Positions 35,057-43,370 of a DNA stretch of 64,000 bases are shown here, in pieces. Origin of the DNA: Veillonella intestinalis. Its GTDB lineage: Bacteria; Bacillota; Negativicutes; Veillonellales; Veillonellaceae. Location: the NCBI RefSeq assembly GCF_943193155.1, contig NZ_CALPDB010000004.1:186001-250000 (forward strand), written 5' to 3'. Every line of letters starts with the position of its first letter. The first letter of the stretch is position 1. Position numbers and translations under genes: made by a program. Below the pieces are notes generated by a model that did no database searches, was not told the DNA's origin, and saw only the letters and a program-made list of their open reading frames with translations.

Positions 35057-36298
35057 TTACCAATTGGCCATCCAGGTAATAATAATGGCATTGACAAAGT
35101 CAATGAGGAAGGCACCAACGAGGGATACGATGAGCCATGCACGAGGGGAAGGGCCATATTTTTCTGCTAAGGATTGCATGTTAGCTAAGCCGTTAGCTGT
35201 AGCACCCATAGCAAAGCCGATACCACCGACACCAAGCATTACACTATCGTAATTTTTGCCGAAGAGTAAGAAGTAACCGAGCCAAGCAAAAGCAATCATT
35301 AAGAGTGTTTGTGCAATTAAGATAACCACTAATGGAAGAGCAAGGTTAACAAGTTCATATAGTTTCAAGCTATTAATAGCCATAGTAACGTATACGGTAA
35401 GAGCAACTTCGGATACTACGTTGAGGCCGCCCCCTTGTACACGATAGGCACCAGTAAAGTCGCCAATATTACGGATAACGGCAGCAATGAGCATAGCACC
35501 GATATAGGCTGGTAACGTAATGAATGTATTTAAATAATCACTAAGTACAGCACCTAGACCTACGCCAACGAAAACGAAAGCTGCAGCTTTTAAAACGCCA
35601 TTTACATCTGTAGTTTCTTCTTCTTCAAGAATGGACATATCAAATACATGTGGTTCTAATTGTGTAGTGGCAGCTGATTCGCCATTTTCTGACTTATGAG
35701 CACCTGGTGTTTTAATATTATAGCGTTTGATTAAGAATTCACCGAATGGGCCACCAAGCACGAGGGCCACTACCATACCAAAGGTGGCAGCTGTAATAGC
35801 TACTGTGGTAGCGCCTTGGATGCCATAAGTAGATTCAAAATAAGGACCAAAAGCGGCAGAAGTACCAAGCCCGCCTATGAGTGAAACGGCACCAGCAAGA
35901 ATTCCATAATGAGGGTCAATACCCATAGCACCAGCAATAGACATGCCAAGTAAGTTTTGGAAGAAGCCAAGTACGGAGGAAATGACTAAATAAAGAATTA
36001 GTGCTAAACCACCATATTTAATTAACTTTAGACTGGCCATCATACCAATGGTAGTAAAAAATACTAACAATGCTACGGTAGAGAGGGTATTATCAAAATC
36101 AACTTGAAGAATACCATTTACACGTAAACCTGATAGGATAAAAGCTAGGGGTAGACCACCGATTACTGCGGCTGGTAAGCTGAGTTTTTGAAATAAAGAT
36201 ACTTTGCTTTTAATCCAAACCCCAATGAAATACGTTACAAATGCGAGTGCGACAGCTTGCGTACTGCTAATTTTGACTGTCAAGATTTCTGCGCCCAT
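35057..36298 (-). CDS. gltS: Sodium/glutamate symporter
   Basis: 413 residues from ATG 36298 (AAAGGAGG eight bases upstream). GltS family: about ten to twelve helices in two halves, with FFTTIGMMASLKLIKYGG, GAVSLIGGLGTSAAFGP and the second-half repeat GVGGIGFAMGATANGL. A hydrophilic loop at about 200-235 separates the halves. Imports glutamate with Na+. Single gene with a 220-base leader. Confidence 0.93.
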   Translation of the reverse strand: MGAEILTVKISSTQAVALAFVTYFIGVWIKSKVSLFQKLSLPAAVIGGLPLAFILSGLRVNGILQVDFDNTLSTVALLVFFTTIGMMASLKLIKYGGLALILYLVISSVLGFFQNLLGMSIAGAMGIDPHYGILAGAVSLIGGLGTSAAFGPYFESTYGIQGATTVAITAATFGMVVALVLGGPFGEFLIKRYNIKTPGAHKSENGESAATTQLEPHVFDMSILEEEETTDVNGVLKAAAFVFVGVGLGAVLSDYLNTFITLPAYIGAMLIAAVIRNIGDFTGAYRVQGGGLNVVSEVALTVYVTMAINSLKLYELVNLALPLVVILIAQTLLMIAFAWLGYFLLFGKNYDSVMLGVGGIGFAMGATANGLANMQSLAEKYGPSPRAWLIVSLVGAFLIDFVNAIIITWMANW

Positions 36299-36869
36299 AA
36301 ACAACGCCTCCTTTAAGCAATGTGAATTACCCCTTCCATATGTTAGGTTAAATTTCGGGGCCTCTCATATACGCTCTAAGAATGAAGTTAGCTATAGGCG
36401 TGGCTAACAAAGAAAATGATTTCAACTTGCGTAATATGAGATCAAATATAATTTAACTTGGGAAAGTAGATTTCATATAGAAGGGTACTTTCTTGCACGT
36501 AATTTTACGACTGACTTAATTATACTATGTGGTTGCTTAAAAATACAATAGTTTTACGAAAATTTTCTATGTATACAAAAATCATGTACACCTCTATAGC
36601 CTTATTGTACCTGTAATTATAGTGTTTTAGGATTTTGAATAAAAATGGTGATATATTCTATAATTTGTGTATTCATTACAATAAATGCGACTGTTTATAC
36701 GATAAAATTCAGAAAACTTTCATTAAAAAAGATTATTTGACAGACGAATGTTATGTAGATAAAGACGTTTTGTTAGGCTATGTTATAAAAAATACTGCAT
36801 TTATAGCCGACAGGTATATAAGTGCAGTATAAAAGTAAATATTCTTTTTTTATGAGGTATCTACATAGT
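36299..36869. other. Intergenic region upstream of gltS
   Basis: 570 bases holding the gltS promoter (36519-36548), a long leader with small dyads (GTTAGC/GCTAAC at 36387-36408; CGTAATTTTACG at 36498-36509) and no supported gene. A 65-codon frame at 36635-36832 (plus) was judged spurious. Confidence 0.45.
36519..36548 (-). promoter_or_regulatory. Candidate gltS promoter
   Basis: On the minus strand TTGTAT, 18 bases, perfect TATAAT. It would give a 5' leader of about 220 bases. Confidence 0.55.
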
Positions 36870-38105
36870 CTATAAAGTATCTAAATGTTGCAGCAAATCA
36901 AGCATATATTGTGCGCCTGCTATTAAATCATTTATGTCGATTGCTTCGGCTGGATTGTGGCTAATGCCTTTTTCACAAGGTATAAAAATCATACCAACTT
37001 CTGTATAATCGCCCCAGTTCATAGCATCATGACCGGCACCACTTGGTAAGGTCATATAATTATAATTATGTTTTTTGGCTACATTTTCCATAGCATTAAT
37101 CATAGTTTCGCTCATCATTAGTGGTTTTTCATTAGCAATCAATTCAGTATCAATAGGGATTTGACGAGTTTTGCTAATAGACTCAATGGCTTGTAAGATG
37201 GCAGTAGTAGCATCTTCTTTGGCGGTGTCTGAAATACTACGAATATCAAGTCCTAAGGTGACTTCTCCAGGAATTACATTCATTACACCTGGTGTTGCTT
37301 CAATTACGCCAATGGTAGCCACTACAGGAATCGTTGTGTTTGTTTTAGCAATAGTTTCCGTAGCTAAGATAATTTCCGCAGCTGCACAGAGTCCATCATA
37401 GCGATGATCCATAGGGGTAGCACCACTATGACCAGCTGTGCCGTGTATATGAACTTTGTAGCGGGTTGGTGCAGCAATGCCAGTTACAATACCAATTTGA
37501 TGTTTGGTAGCTTCTAATACAAGCCCTTGTTCAATATGAAGCTCTAGGAAGGCTTTGAGTGGTGTTGTATAGGATTGATGCGGCACTTTTTCAGGGTCAA
37601 AGCCTCGTTGCTGTAAGACTTCATACAGGCTAAGACCATCTTTACCGGTTAATTGCATGAGCCGTTGTTTGCTTAATTGGCCACGCATAGCTTGACTGCC
37701 TAAGGTGGCGGAACCAAAACGACTTGATTCTTCACACATAAAGAGGGCAATATCAATAGGTGATTGCAGGCGGATTTCGTTTTCTTTTAGGGCGGTAACT
37801 ACTTCAATAGCCGCGATGATACCAGCGAGACCATCAAAGTGGCCGCCTTGTGGCACACTGTCAGTGTGAGAGCCCATCATAATAGCAGGGGCATGGGAAT
37901 CCAAGCCTTCGTAACGACCTATTACATTGCCAAAGTCATCATAATGTAAGGTGAGGCCAAGTTCTTTTAAACAGTTAATTAAGTAGTCACGACCAGCCCA
38001 GTCTTGATCGGTAAAGGCAACTCGATTAATTCCTGGTACACCTTCGATTGTACTTAGGGTAAGCATTTGCTGCAGATGATGTTGTAAGCGGTCTTGTTGA
38101 ATCAT
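36870..38105 (-). CDS. M20-family Zn amidase (N-carbamoyl-amino-acid hydrolase / allantoate amidohydrolase)
   Basis: 411 residues. Motifs: MMGSHTDSVPQGGHFDGLAG (metal site), FMCEESSRFGSATLGS (metal and catalytic Glu), FLELHIEQGLVLE, GTAGHSGATPMDHRYD and LPSGAGHDAMNWGD. This is the HyuC/AllC branch. Splits N-carbamoyl amino acids or allantoate. GGAGCC precedes the ATG. It lies 53 bases behind pocR with a hairpin between, so may be expressed with the regulator. A link to diol use is not obvious. Confidence 0.88.
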   Translation of the reverse strand: MIQQDRLQHHLQQMLTLSTIEGVPGINRVAFTDQDWAGRDYLINCLKELGLTLHYDDFGNVIGRYEGLDSHAPAIMMGSHTDSVPQGGHFDGLAGIIAAIEVVTALKENEIRLQSPIDIALFMCEESSRFGSATLGSQAMRGQLSKQRLMQLTGKDGLSLYEVLQQRGFDPEKVPHQSYTTPLKAFLELHIEQGLVLEATKHQIGIVTGIAAPTRYKVHIHGTAGHSGATPMDHRYDGLCAAAEIILATETIAKTNTTIPVVATIGVIEATPGVMNVIPGEVTLGLDIRSISDTAKEDATTAILQAIESISKTRQIPIDTELIANEKPLMMSETMINAMENVAKKHNYNYMTLPSGAGHDAMNWGDYTEVGMIFIPCEKGISHNPAEAIDINDLIAGAQYMLDLLQHLDTL

Positions 38106-38117
38106 GAGGGCTCCTTT

Positions 38118-38157
38118 AAATCTGTTAAGTTTACGGCGTTGTAAACTTAACGGATTT
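38118..38157 (-). terminator. Hairpin between pocR and the amidase gene
   Basis: AAATCTGTTAAGTTTAC pairs with GTAAACTTAACGGATTT (16 of 17), starting two bases after the pocR stop. The T-run is strong only on the plus strand, so on the minus strand it may act as a partial terminator or processing site. Confidence 0.55.
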
Positions 38158-38158
38158 T

Positions 38159-39043
38159 TTATTTATATTTTCTACGATATGAATGTGGTGTTTCAGAAGT
38201 GGCTTCTTTGAATACTTTGCAGAAATAACTAGGGCGATTATAGCCTAGATTACGAGCGATGGATTCAATGGAAGAATCTGAACCACGAAGCATGAGTTTA
38301 GCTTGCTCTAATTTGCGTTCATTAATGTATTGTACTAAGGATAAGCCCACGTCTTGTTTAAAAATTTTAGACAGATAGGACTCACTTAAGTATACATGAT
38401 TAGCAATATCCCGTAAGGATGGATTATGGCAGAGATTTTTATCGATATAAGTTAAGGCTCGTTTAATTTCTGGACGATAGGTAGTTTTCATTTGCTGACA
38501 ACTACTGCAATTTGTACTTTGTAACTCTGGTAAATCCAGACTCATGTTGAGTATATCAGGGAAATGATGACCAGCCATAAGGTTTAGAACCTTTGTAGCG
38601 CTGGTGATTTCTTCTGATGAATAGTTTGGTAATTGGCGATAGTAACTTTTTAAGGTACTATCGTTTTGCCATTCACTACGAGCCGTGATTAAGGGCATTT
38701 GTGAATCTGTAGCAATGGTCTGACCAGCTACAATATAACCTAATAAATGGCCATTATGAATAATGGGTACAGAAATATCAATAATTCCTGCATGACAGCG
38801 ATAAGCAGACGGACAGCGTCCTTTAGAGGCTTCTAGGCCTCCATAAGCATCGCAATAAGCACACAGTTTAGATAAGGTTGGATGGCTGCGAATGTATTTA
38901 CAGAACTTACTGAAATTATATTTGTTGGACAATACGCGGCCTCGTAAATCTACATATACAGCTGCTAAATCTGTGATGTTAGTAAAATCGCGCATGATTT
39001 CATTAATCATGGTTGATTCAGTCTTAAAATTACTGGTTGGCAC
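38159..39043 (-). CDS. pocR: PocR-type AraC-family activator of the pdu operon
   Basis: 294 residues. The N-terminal PocR sensory domain (about 10-165) has a Cys-rich part: CKYIRSHPTLSKLCAYCD, then GRCPSAYRCHAGIIDISVPI and GYIVAGQ. The C-terminal AraC double HTH (about 190-294) has ALTYIDKNLCHNPSLRDIAN, HVYLSESYLSKIFKQ and LGYNRPSYFCKVFKEAT. In enterobacteria PocR activates pdu and cob genes with propanediol. GTG 39043 has GGGGGTGG upstream; GTG 39052 and ATG 39010 are other options. Divergent from pduA. Confidence 0.9.
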   Translation of the reverse strand: MPTSNFKTESTMINEIMRDFTNITDLAAVYVDLRGRVLSNKYNFSKFCKYIRSHPTLSKLCAYCDAYGGLEASKGRCPSAYRCHAGIIDISVPIIHNGHLLGYIVAGQTIATDSQMPLITARSEWQNDSTLKSYYRQLPNYSSEEITSATKVLNLMAGHHFPDILNMSLDLPELQSTNCSSCQQMKTTYRPEIKRALTYIDKNLCHNPSLRDIANHVYLSESYLSKIFKQDVGLSLVQYINERKLEQAKLMLRGSDSSIESIARNLGYNRPSYFCKVFKEATSETPHSYRRKYK

Positions 39044-39184
39044 CGTTGCCACCCCCTTTTTTCTGTTGTATGGGCGTACAAAGAAAATAAAAAAAGATTA
39101 AAAAGTAGTAATACTTGAAATGATAAAAAATCATGATTAATACAGAACTTACTATAATTTTATGACTTTTGATAATACTTATTA

Positions 39185-39269
39185 TAACAAAAAATTGTTA
39201 AAAGCAGAATGAAATAATGTAATTTAACAAAAATGTGTTAAAAAATGAAATACTGTTATTTTGTATACT
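39185..39269 (+). promoter_or_regulatory. Paired operator sites and -10 box of the pdu operon
   Basis: Two dyads TAACA-N6-TGTTA at 39185-39200 and 39225-39240 are exactly 40 bases apart, close to four helical turns. A -10 box TATACT is at 39264-39269. The expected -35 position is poor (AAAAAT), and the second dyad ends directly before it. This is the layout of an activator-dependent promoter, so these are probable PocR sites. Confidence 0.6.
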
Positions 39270-39329
39270 AAATTTACACAGAACCGCACTAATTGTGGTA
39301 AAAAAATAGGATTGCGCCAAAGATAGGAG

Positions 39330-39626
39330 ATGAATTGTATGTCGCAAGAAGCATTAGGCATGGTTGAAACAAAAGGCCTTGTAGGGGCCGTTGAAGCAGC
39401 TGATGCCATGGTAAAAGCCGCTAATGTAACATTAATTGGCACTGAAAAAATTGGGTCTGGTTTGGTAACAGTTATGGTACGTGGCGATGTTGGTGCTGTT
39501 AAAGCCTCTGTAGATGCAGGTGCTGCGGCAGCAGAACGAGTTGGCCAAGTCGTATCTACCCATGTAATTCCACGCCCTCATAGTGAAGTGGAACGCTTAC
39601 TCTTAAAGGAAAAAGGTGATGCGTAA
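39330..39626 (+). CDS. pduA: Microcompartment shell hexamer PduA
   Basis: 98 residues, one BMC domain: [22 protein letters not shown], pore loop [24 protein letters not shown] and [12 protein letters not shown]. The GSGLV pore with its Ser lines the channel that lets propanediol in while holding propionaldehyde. First gene of the pdu operon (AGGAG upstream). Its stop overlaps the pduB start by one base. Closely similar to PduJ (46342-46611). Confidence 0.95.
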   Translation: MNCMSQEALGMVETKGLVGAVEAADAMVKAANVTLIGTEKIGSGLVTVMVRGDVGAVKASVDAGAAAAERVGQVVSTHVIPRPHSEVERLLLKEKGDA

Positions 39627-40441
39627 TGAGTAATACGGACAAAATGGTAGACGAAATTCTAAAGCGTGTATTAAGCAAAGCTGATACTTTATCAGCAACA
39701 GCAGACAAGCAAAGTGAAAGCAAAGGAGCGGAACAAGTTATGGCGAATAGTTGCAGTTTAACAGAATTTATTGGCACAGCTAAATTCGGTGACACAATTG
39801 GTTTAGTAATAGCAAATGTTGATCAGCAAGTGCTTGATGCAATGAAATTGACAAAAAAATATCGTTCAATTGGTGTTGTAGGTGCTCGTACTGGTGCCGG
39901 TCCACACATTATGGCAGCTGACGAAGCGGTAAAAGCAACCAACACAGAAATCGTAAGTATTGAATTAGCTCGTGACACTAAAGGTGGCGCTGGTCATGGT
40001 TCTTTGATTATCTTTGGTGGCGATGATGTTTCTGATGTAAAACGTGCTGTAGAAGTAACACTTAAAGAAGTGGAACGCACATTTGGCGACGTATATGGCA
40101 ATGAAGCAGGTCATATTGAATTACAATATACAGCTCGTGCTAGTCATGCGATTAACACCGCTTTTGGCGCACCAGAAGGCAAAGCTTTTGGTCTTATTGT
40201 AGGCGCTCCAGCTGCTATTGGTGTAGTTATGGCTGATGCTGCTGTTAAAGCTGCTAATGTTGATGTAATTGGCTATGCATCCCCAGCTAATGGCACAAGC
40301 TTCTCCAACGAAGTAATTTTACAAATTTCTGGTGATTCCGGTGCTGTTCGTCAAGCGGTTATTACTGCTCGTGAAATCGGTAAAGAATTATTAGGTACCT
40401 TAGGTAGCGAACCTAAAAATGATGCCCCTTCTTATATCTAA
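39626..40441 (+). CDS. pduB: Microcompartment shell trimer PduB (with internal start for PduB')
   Basis: 271 residues: a tail of about 38 residues (TDKMVDEILKRVLSKAD) and two BMC domains (about 45-260). An internal ATG at 39740 (Met39) is preceded by AAAGGAG at 39723-39729, ten bases away, so the short form PduB' is very likely made too, as in Salmonella. The long form's tail is known to join the shell to the enzyme core. Confidence 0.95.
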   Translation: MSNTDKMVDEILKRVLSKADTLSATADKQSESKGAEQVMANSCSLTEFIGTAKFGDTIGLVIANVDQQVLDAMKLTKKYRSIGVVGARTGAGPHIMAADEAVKATNTEIVSIELARDTKGGAGHGSLIIFGGDDVSDVKRAVEVTLKEVERTFGDVYGNEAGHIELQYTARASHAINTAFGAPEGKAFGLIVGAPAAIGVVMADAAVKAANVDVIGYASPANGTSFSNEVILQISGDSGAVRQAVITAREIGKELLGTLGSEPKNDAPSYI

Positions 40442-40468
40442 ACCTTATACAGAAAGGAAGCTTGAAAT

Positions 40469-42130
40469 ATGAGATCAAAACGTTTTGAAGTATTAAGTCA
40501 GCGCCCTGTTAATCAGGATGGATATGTAAAAGAGTGGGTAGAAGAAGGCTTTATAGCTATGGAATCCCCACAAGATCCAAAGCCTAGTATCCGCATTGAA
40601 AATGGTAAAATTGTTGAACTTGACGGCAAGCGTCGTGAAGATTTCGACTTAATTGATACATTTATTGCTAACTATGCAGTTCGCTTAGAACGAGCTGAAG
40701 AAGTTATGGCTATGGATTCTCGTCAAATCGCTAATATGATTTTGACACCAACTGTGCCACGCAGTGAAATTGCTAGTTTAGCAAAATCTATGACACCAGC
40801 GAAAATGGTAGAAGTAGTAAGTCATTTCAATGTTGTTGAAATGATGCAATGTATGCAAAAAATGCGTGCTCGTCGCACTATGGCTAACCAAGCTCATGTA
40901 ACTAATGTAAACGATAATCCTGTACAAATCGCAGCGGATGCGGCTGAAGGAGCTTTCCGTGGTTTTGCGGAAGAAGAAACTACAGTAGCTGTTGCTCGTT
41001 ATGCACCATTAAACGCTATTAGTATTCTTGTTGGTTCCCAAGCAGGTCGCCCAGGCGTATTGACTCAATGCTCCTTGGAAGAAGCGACTGAATTGGAACT
41101 TGGTATGCGTGGTTTCACAGCTTATGCAGAAACTATTTCCGTATATGGTACGGAAGATGTATTTACTGATGGTGATGATACACCATGGTCTAAAGCATTC
41201 TTAGCATCTGCTTATGCTTCTCGTGGTTTAAAAATGCGTTTCACCTCTGGTACTGGTTCAGAAGTACAGATGGGCCAAGCGGAAGGTAAATCCATGTTAT
41301 ACCTTGAAACACGTTGTCTCTATATTACTAAAGGGGCTGGCGTACAAGGTATCCAAAATGGTTCTGTAAGTTGTATCGGTATTCCAGCAGCTGTACCATC
41401 TGGTATTCGTGCTGTTATTGCAGAAAACTTAATTGCTGCTATGCTCGATCTTGAATGTGCTTCTAGTAATGACCAAACATTCAGTCATTCCGACTTACGT
41501 CGTACAGCACGTACACTTATGCAGTTCTGCCCTGGTACAGACTTCATTTGCTCTGGTTATAGCTCTACGCCAAACTATGACAACATGTTTGCTGGCTCTA
41601 ACTGGGATGCAGAAGATTATGATGACTGGACGATTATTCAACGTGACCTCAAAGTTAACGGTGGTTTGAAACCAGTGCGTGAAGAAGAAGTGGTAGCAGT
41701 TCGTAATAAAGCGGCGCGTGCTCTTCAAGGCTTATTTGCTGAATTAGGTTTGCCAGCTATTACTGATGAAGAAGTAGAAGCAGCAACCTATGCACATGGT
41801 TCCAAAGATATGCCTGAACGTGATAAAGTAGCGGACATTAAAGGGGCTGCTGATATTATGGCTCGTGGCGTAACTGGTATTGACTTTGTTAAAGGCCTCG
41901 CTAAACGTGGTTTTAATGATATTGCTCAAAGTGTACTTAACTTGTTAAAACAAAAAGTTGCTGGTGACTATTTACAAACGGCTGCTATTTTCGACGATAA
42001 ATTTAATGTAAACTCCGCTATTAATAATCCAAATGATTATGCTGGCGTAGGTACTGGTTATCGTTTGGAAGGCGAAGATTGGGAAACCATCAAAAATATT
42101 CCAAATGCAATTAATCCACGAGATATATAA
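40469..42130 (+). CDS. pduC: B12-dependent propanediol/glycerol dehydratase large subunit
   Basis: 553 residues, the usual length for PduC/DhaB1. Starts MRSKRFEVLSQRPVNQDGYVKEW. Active-site segments with the substrate and Ca/K ligands are recognisable: QAHVTNVNDNPVQIAADAAEG, SQAGRPGVLTQCSLEEATEL, TSGTGSEVQMGQAEG, CIGIPAAVPSGIRA and SSNDQTFSHSDLR. Turns 1,2-propanediol into propionaldehyde, and probably glycerol into 3-hydroxypropionaldehyde. Works as (CDE)2 inside the shell. Confidence 0.97.
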   Translation: MRSKRFEVLSQRPVNQDGYVKEWVEEGFIAMESPQDPKPSIRIENGKIVELDGKRREDFDLIDTFIANYAVRLERAEEVMAMDSRQIANMILTPTVPRSEIASLAKSMTPAKMVEVVSHFNVVEMMQCMQKMRARRTMANQAHVTNVNDNPVQIAADAAEGAFRGFAEEETTVAVARYAPLNAISILVGSQAGRPGVLTQCSLEEATELELGMRGFTAYAETISVYGTEDVFTDGDDTPWSKAFLASAYASRGLKMRFTSGTGSEVQMGQAEGKSMLYLETRCLYITKGAGVQGIQNGSVSCIGIPAAVPSGIRAVIAENLIAAMLDLECASSNDQTFSHSDLRRTARTLMQFCPGTDFICSGYSSTPNYDNMFAGSNWDAEDYDDWTIIQRDLKVNGGLKPVREEEVVAVRNKAARALQGLFAELGLPAITDEEVEAATYAHGSKDMPERDKVADIKGAADIMARGVTGIDFVKGLAKRGFNDIAQSVLNLLKQKVAGDYLQTAAIFDDKFNVNSAINNPNDYAGVGTGYRLEGEDWETIKNIPNAINPRDI

Positions 42131-42142
42131 GGAGGAATCCAC

Positions 42143-42823
42143 ATGGCTGAAGTTAATGAGCAAGTTTTACGCGCACTCATCATGGAAGTGCTTAAAGAAA
42201 TGGGCACTGCTAGCGAGCCTGTAACATTCTCTGGCTCCTCCGCAGCACCTGCTTCGCGTCCTAAAGAAGAAGATACTGATGATACTTGGATTCAAACAGG
42301 TGGTCCAGCTGAATCTCATACAGCCCCTGATGAAGTAGTTATCGCAGTAGGTCCTGCCTTTGGTCGTAGCCAACGGACTACGATTGTAGGGGTACCTCAT
42401 CGCAATGTAATCCGTCAATTAGTAGCTGGTATTGAAGAAGAAGGTTTAAAAGCACGAGTTGTACGTGTATATCGTTCTTCTGACGTGGCGGCTGTAGCTG
42501 TTGAAGGGGATAAATTATCTGGTTCCGGTATTTGTATCGGTATTCAGTCTAAAGGAACGACAGTAATTCACCAACGCGATTTACAGCCTCTTTCCAACTT
42601 AGAATTATTCCCACAAGCTCCATTACTTACGGAAGAAGTATATCGCGCCATTGGTAAAAATGCGGCTAAATATGCTAAAGGGGAATCCCCAACACCAGTA
42701 GCGACCTTAAATGACCAGATGGCACGGCCTAAATATCAAGCCTTGTCAGCCCTATTACACATTAAAGAAACAAAACGGGTAGTTAAAGGTAAACCGGCTG
42801 ATGAATGCCGCGTGAGCCTATAA
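42143..42823 (+). CDS. pduD: Propanediol dehydratase medium subunit
   Basis: 226 residues. N-terminal amphipathic helix [18 protein letters not shown] is a typical encapsulation peptide, followed by a Ser/Pro linker to about residue 55. The core has [56 protein letters not shown] and [21 protein letters not shown], which contact cobalamin. AAGGAGG precedes the ATG. Confidence 0.96.
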   Translation: MAEVNEQVLRALIMEVLKEMGTASEPVTFSGSSAAPASRPKEEDTDDTWIQTGGPAESHTAPDEVVIAVGPAFGRSQRTTIVGVPHRNVIRQLVAGIEEEGLKARVVRVYRSSDVAAVAVEGDKLSGSGICIGIQSKGTTVIHQRDLQPLSNLELFPQAPLLTEEVYRAIGKNAAKYAKGESPTPVATLNDQMARPKYQALSALLHIKETKRVVKGKPADECRVSL

Positions 42824-42833
42824 GGAGGCCACT

Positions 42834-43352
42834 ATGAGTACAGAAATGGAATCTATGATTCGTAAGATTTTAGAAGATATGCAAAAAGGAACGCCAGCAC
42901 CAACTACAGCTAGCACAACGCACACATCTTCCAGTGAACGTGTGGCTACCGTAGCTGACTATCCAATTGCTAAAAAACATCCTGAATGGATTCGCATTGG
43001 TAATAAGAGCCTTGATGACATTACTTTAGATAGTGTTATGAATGGTCAAGTATCTATGGATGATATGCGTATTAGCCCAGAGATTTTGAAGGCACAAGGT
43101 CAAATTGCTAAAGCAGGCGGTCGTGACCAAATCGAATTCAACTTCTCCCGTGCTGCTGAAATGACAAAAGTAGGGGATAAACGCTTACTTGAAATGTACA
43201 ATGCACTTCGCCCTTATCGTTCTTCTAAACAAGAATTATTGGCGATGGCTGATGAATTAGAAAGAGAATATGGCGCTGTGATTTGTGCTGATTTCGTTCG
43301 TGAAGCAGCTGAAAATTATGAACGCCGTAAAAAATTAAAAGGTGATAACTAA
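42834..43352 (+). CDS. pduE: Propanediol dehydratase small subunit
   Basis: 172 residues. A short N-terminal helix (MESMIRKILEDMQKG) and a Thr/Ser linker, then the conserved core: DYPIAKKHPEWI, LDDITLDSVMNGQVSMDDMRIS, QAQIAKAGG-like GQIAKAGGRDQIEFNF and LLEMYNALRPYRSSKQEL. The N-terminal helix looks like a second targeting peptide on the same enzyme. Ten bases after pduD. Confidence 0.95.
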   Translation: MSTEMESMIRKILEDMQKGTPAPTTASTTHTSSSERVATVADYPIAKKHPEWIRIGNKSLDDITLDSVMNGQVSMDDMRISPEILKAQGQIAKAGGRDQIEFNFSRAAEMTKVGDKRLLEMYNALRPYRSSKQELLAMADELEREYGAVICADFVREAAENYERRKKLKGDN

Positions 43353-43370
43353 GAGTTAGGAGTTAAGCAT

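Noticed and set aside
36635-36832. 65-codon plus-strand frame starting with TTG
   Set aside because: Poor ribosome site two bases from the start, lies in an AT-rich promoter region and resembles nothing known.
38118-38157. Plain terminator for pocR
   Set aside because: The T-run is on the wrong strand for strong termination of pocR, so it was kept only as a hairpin with partial function.
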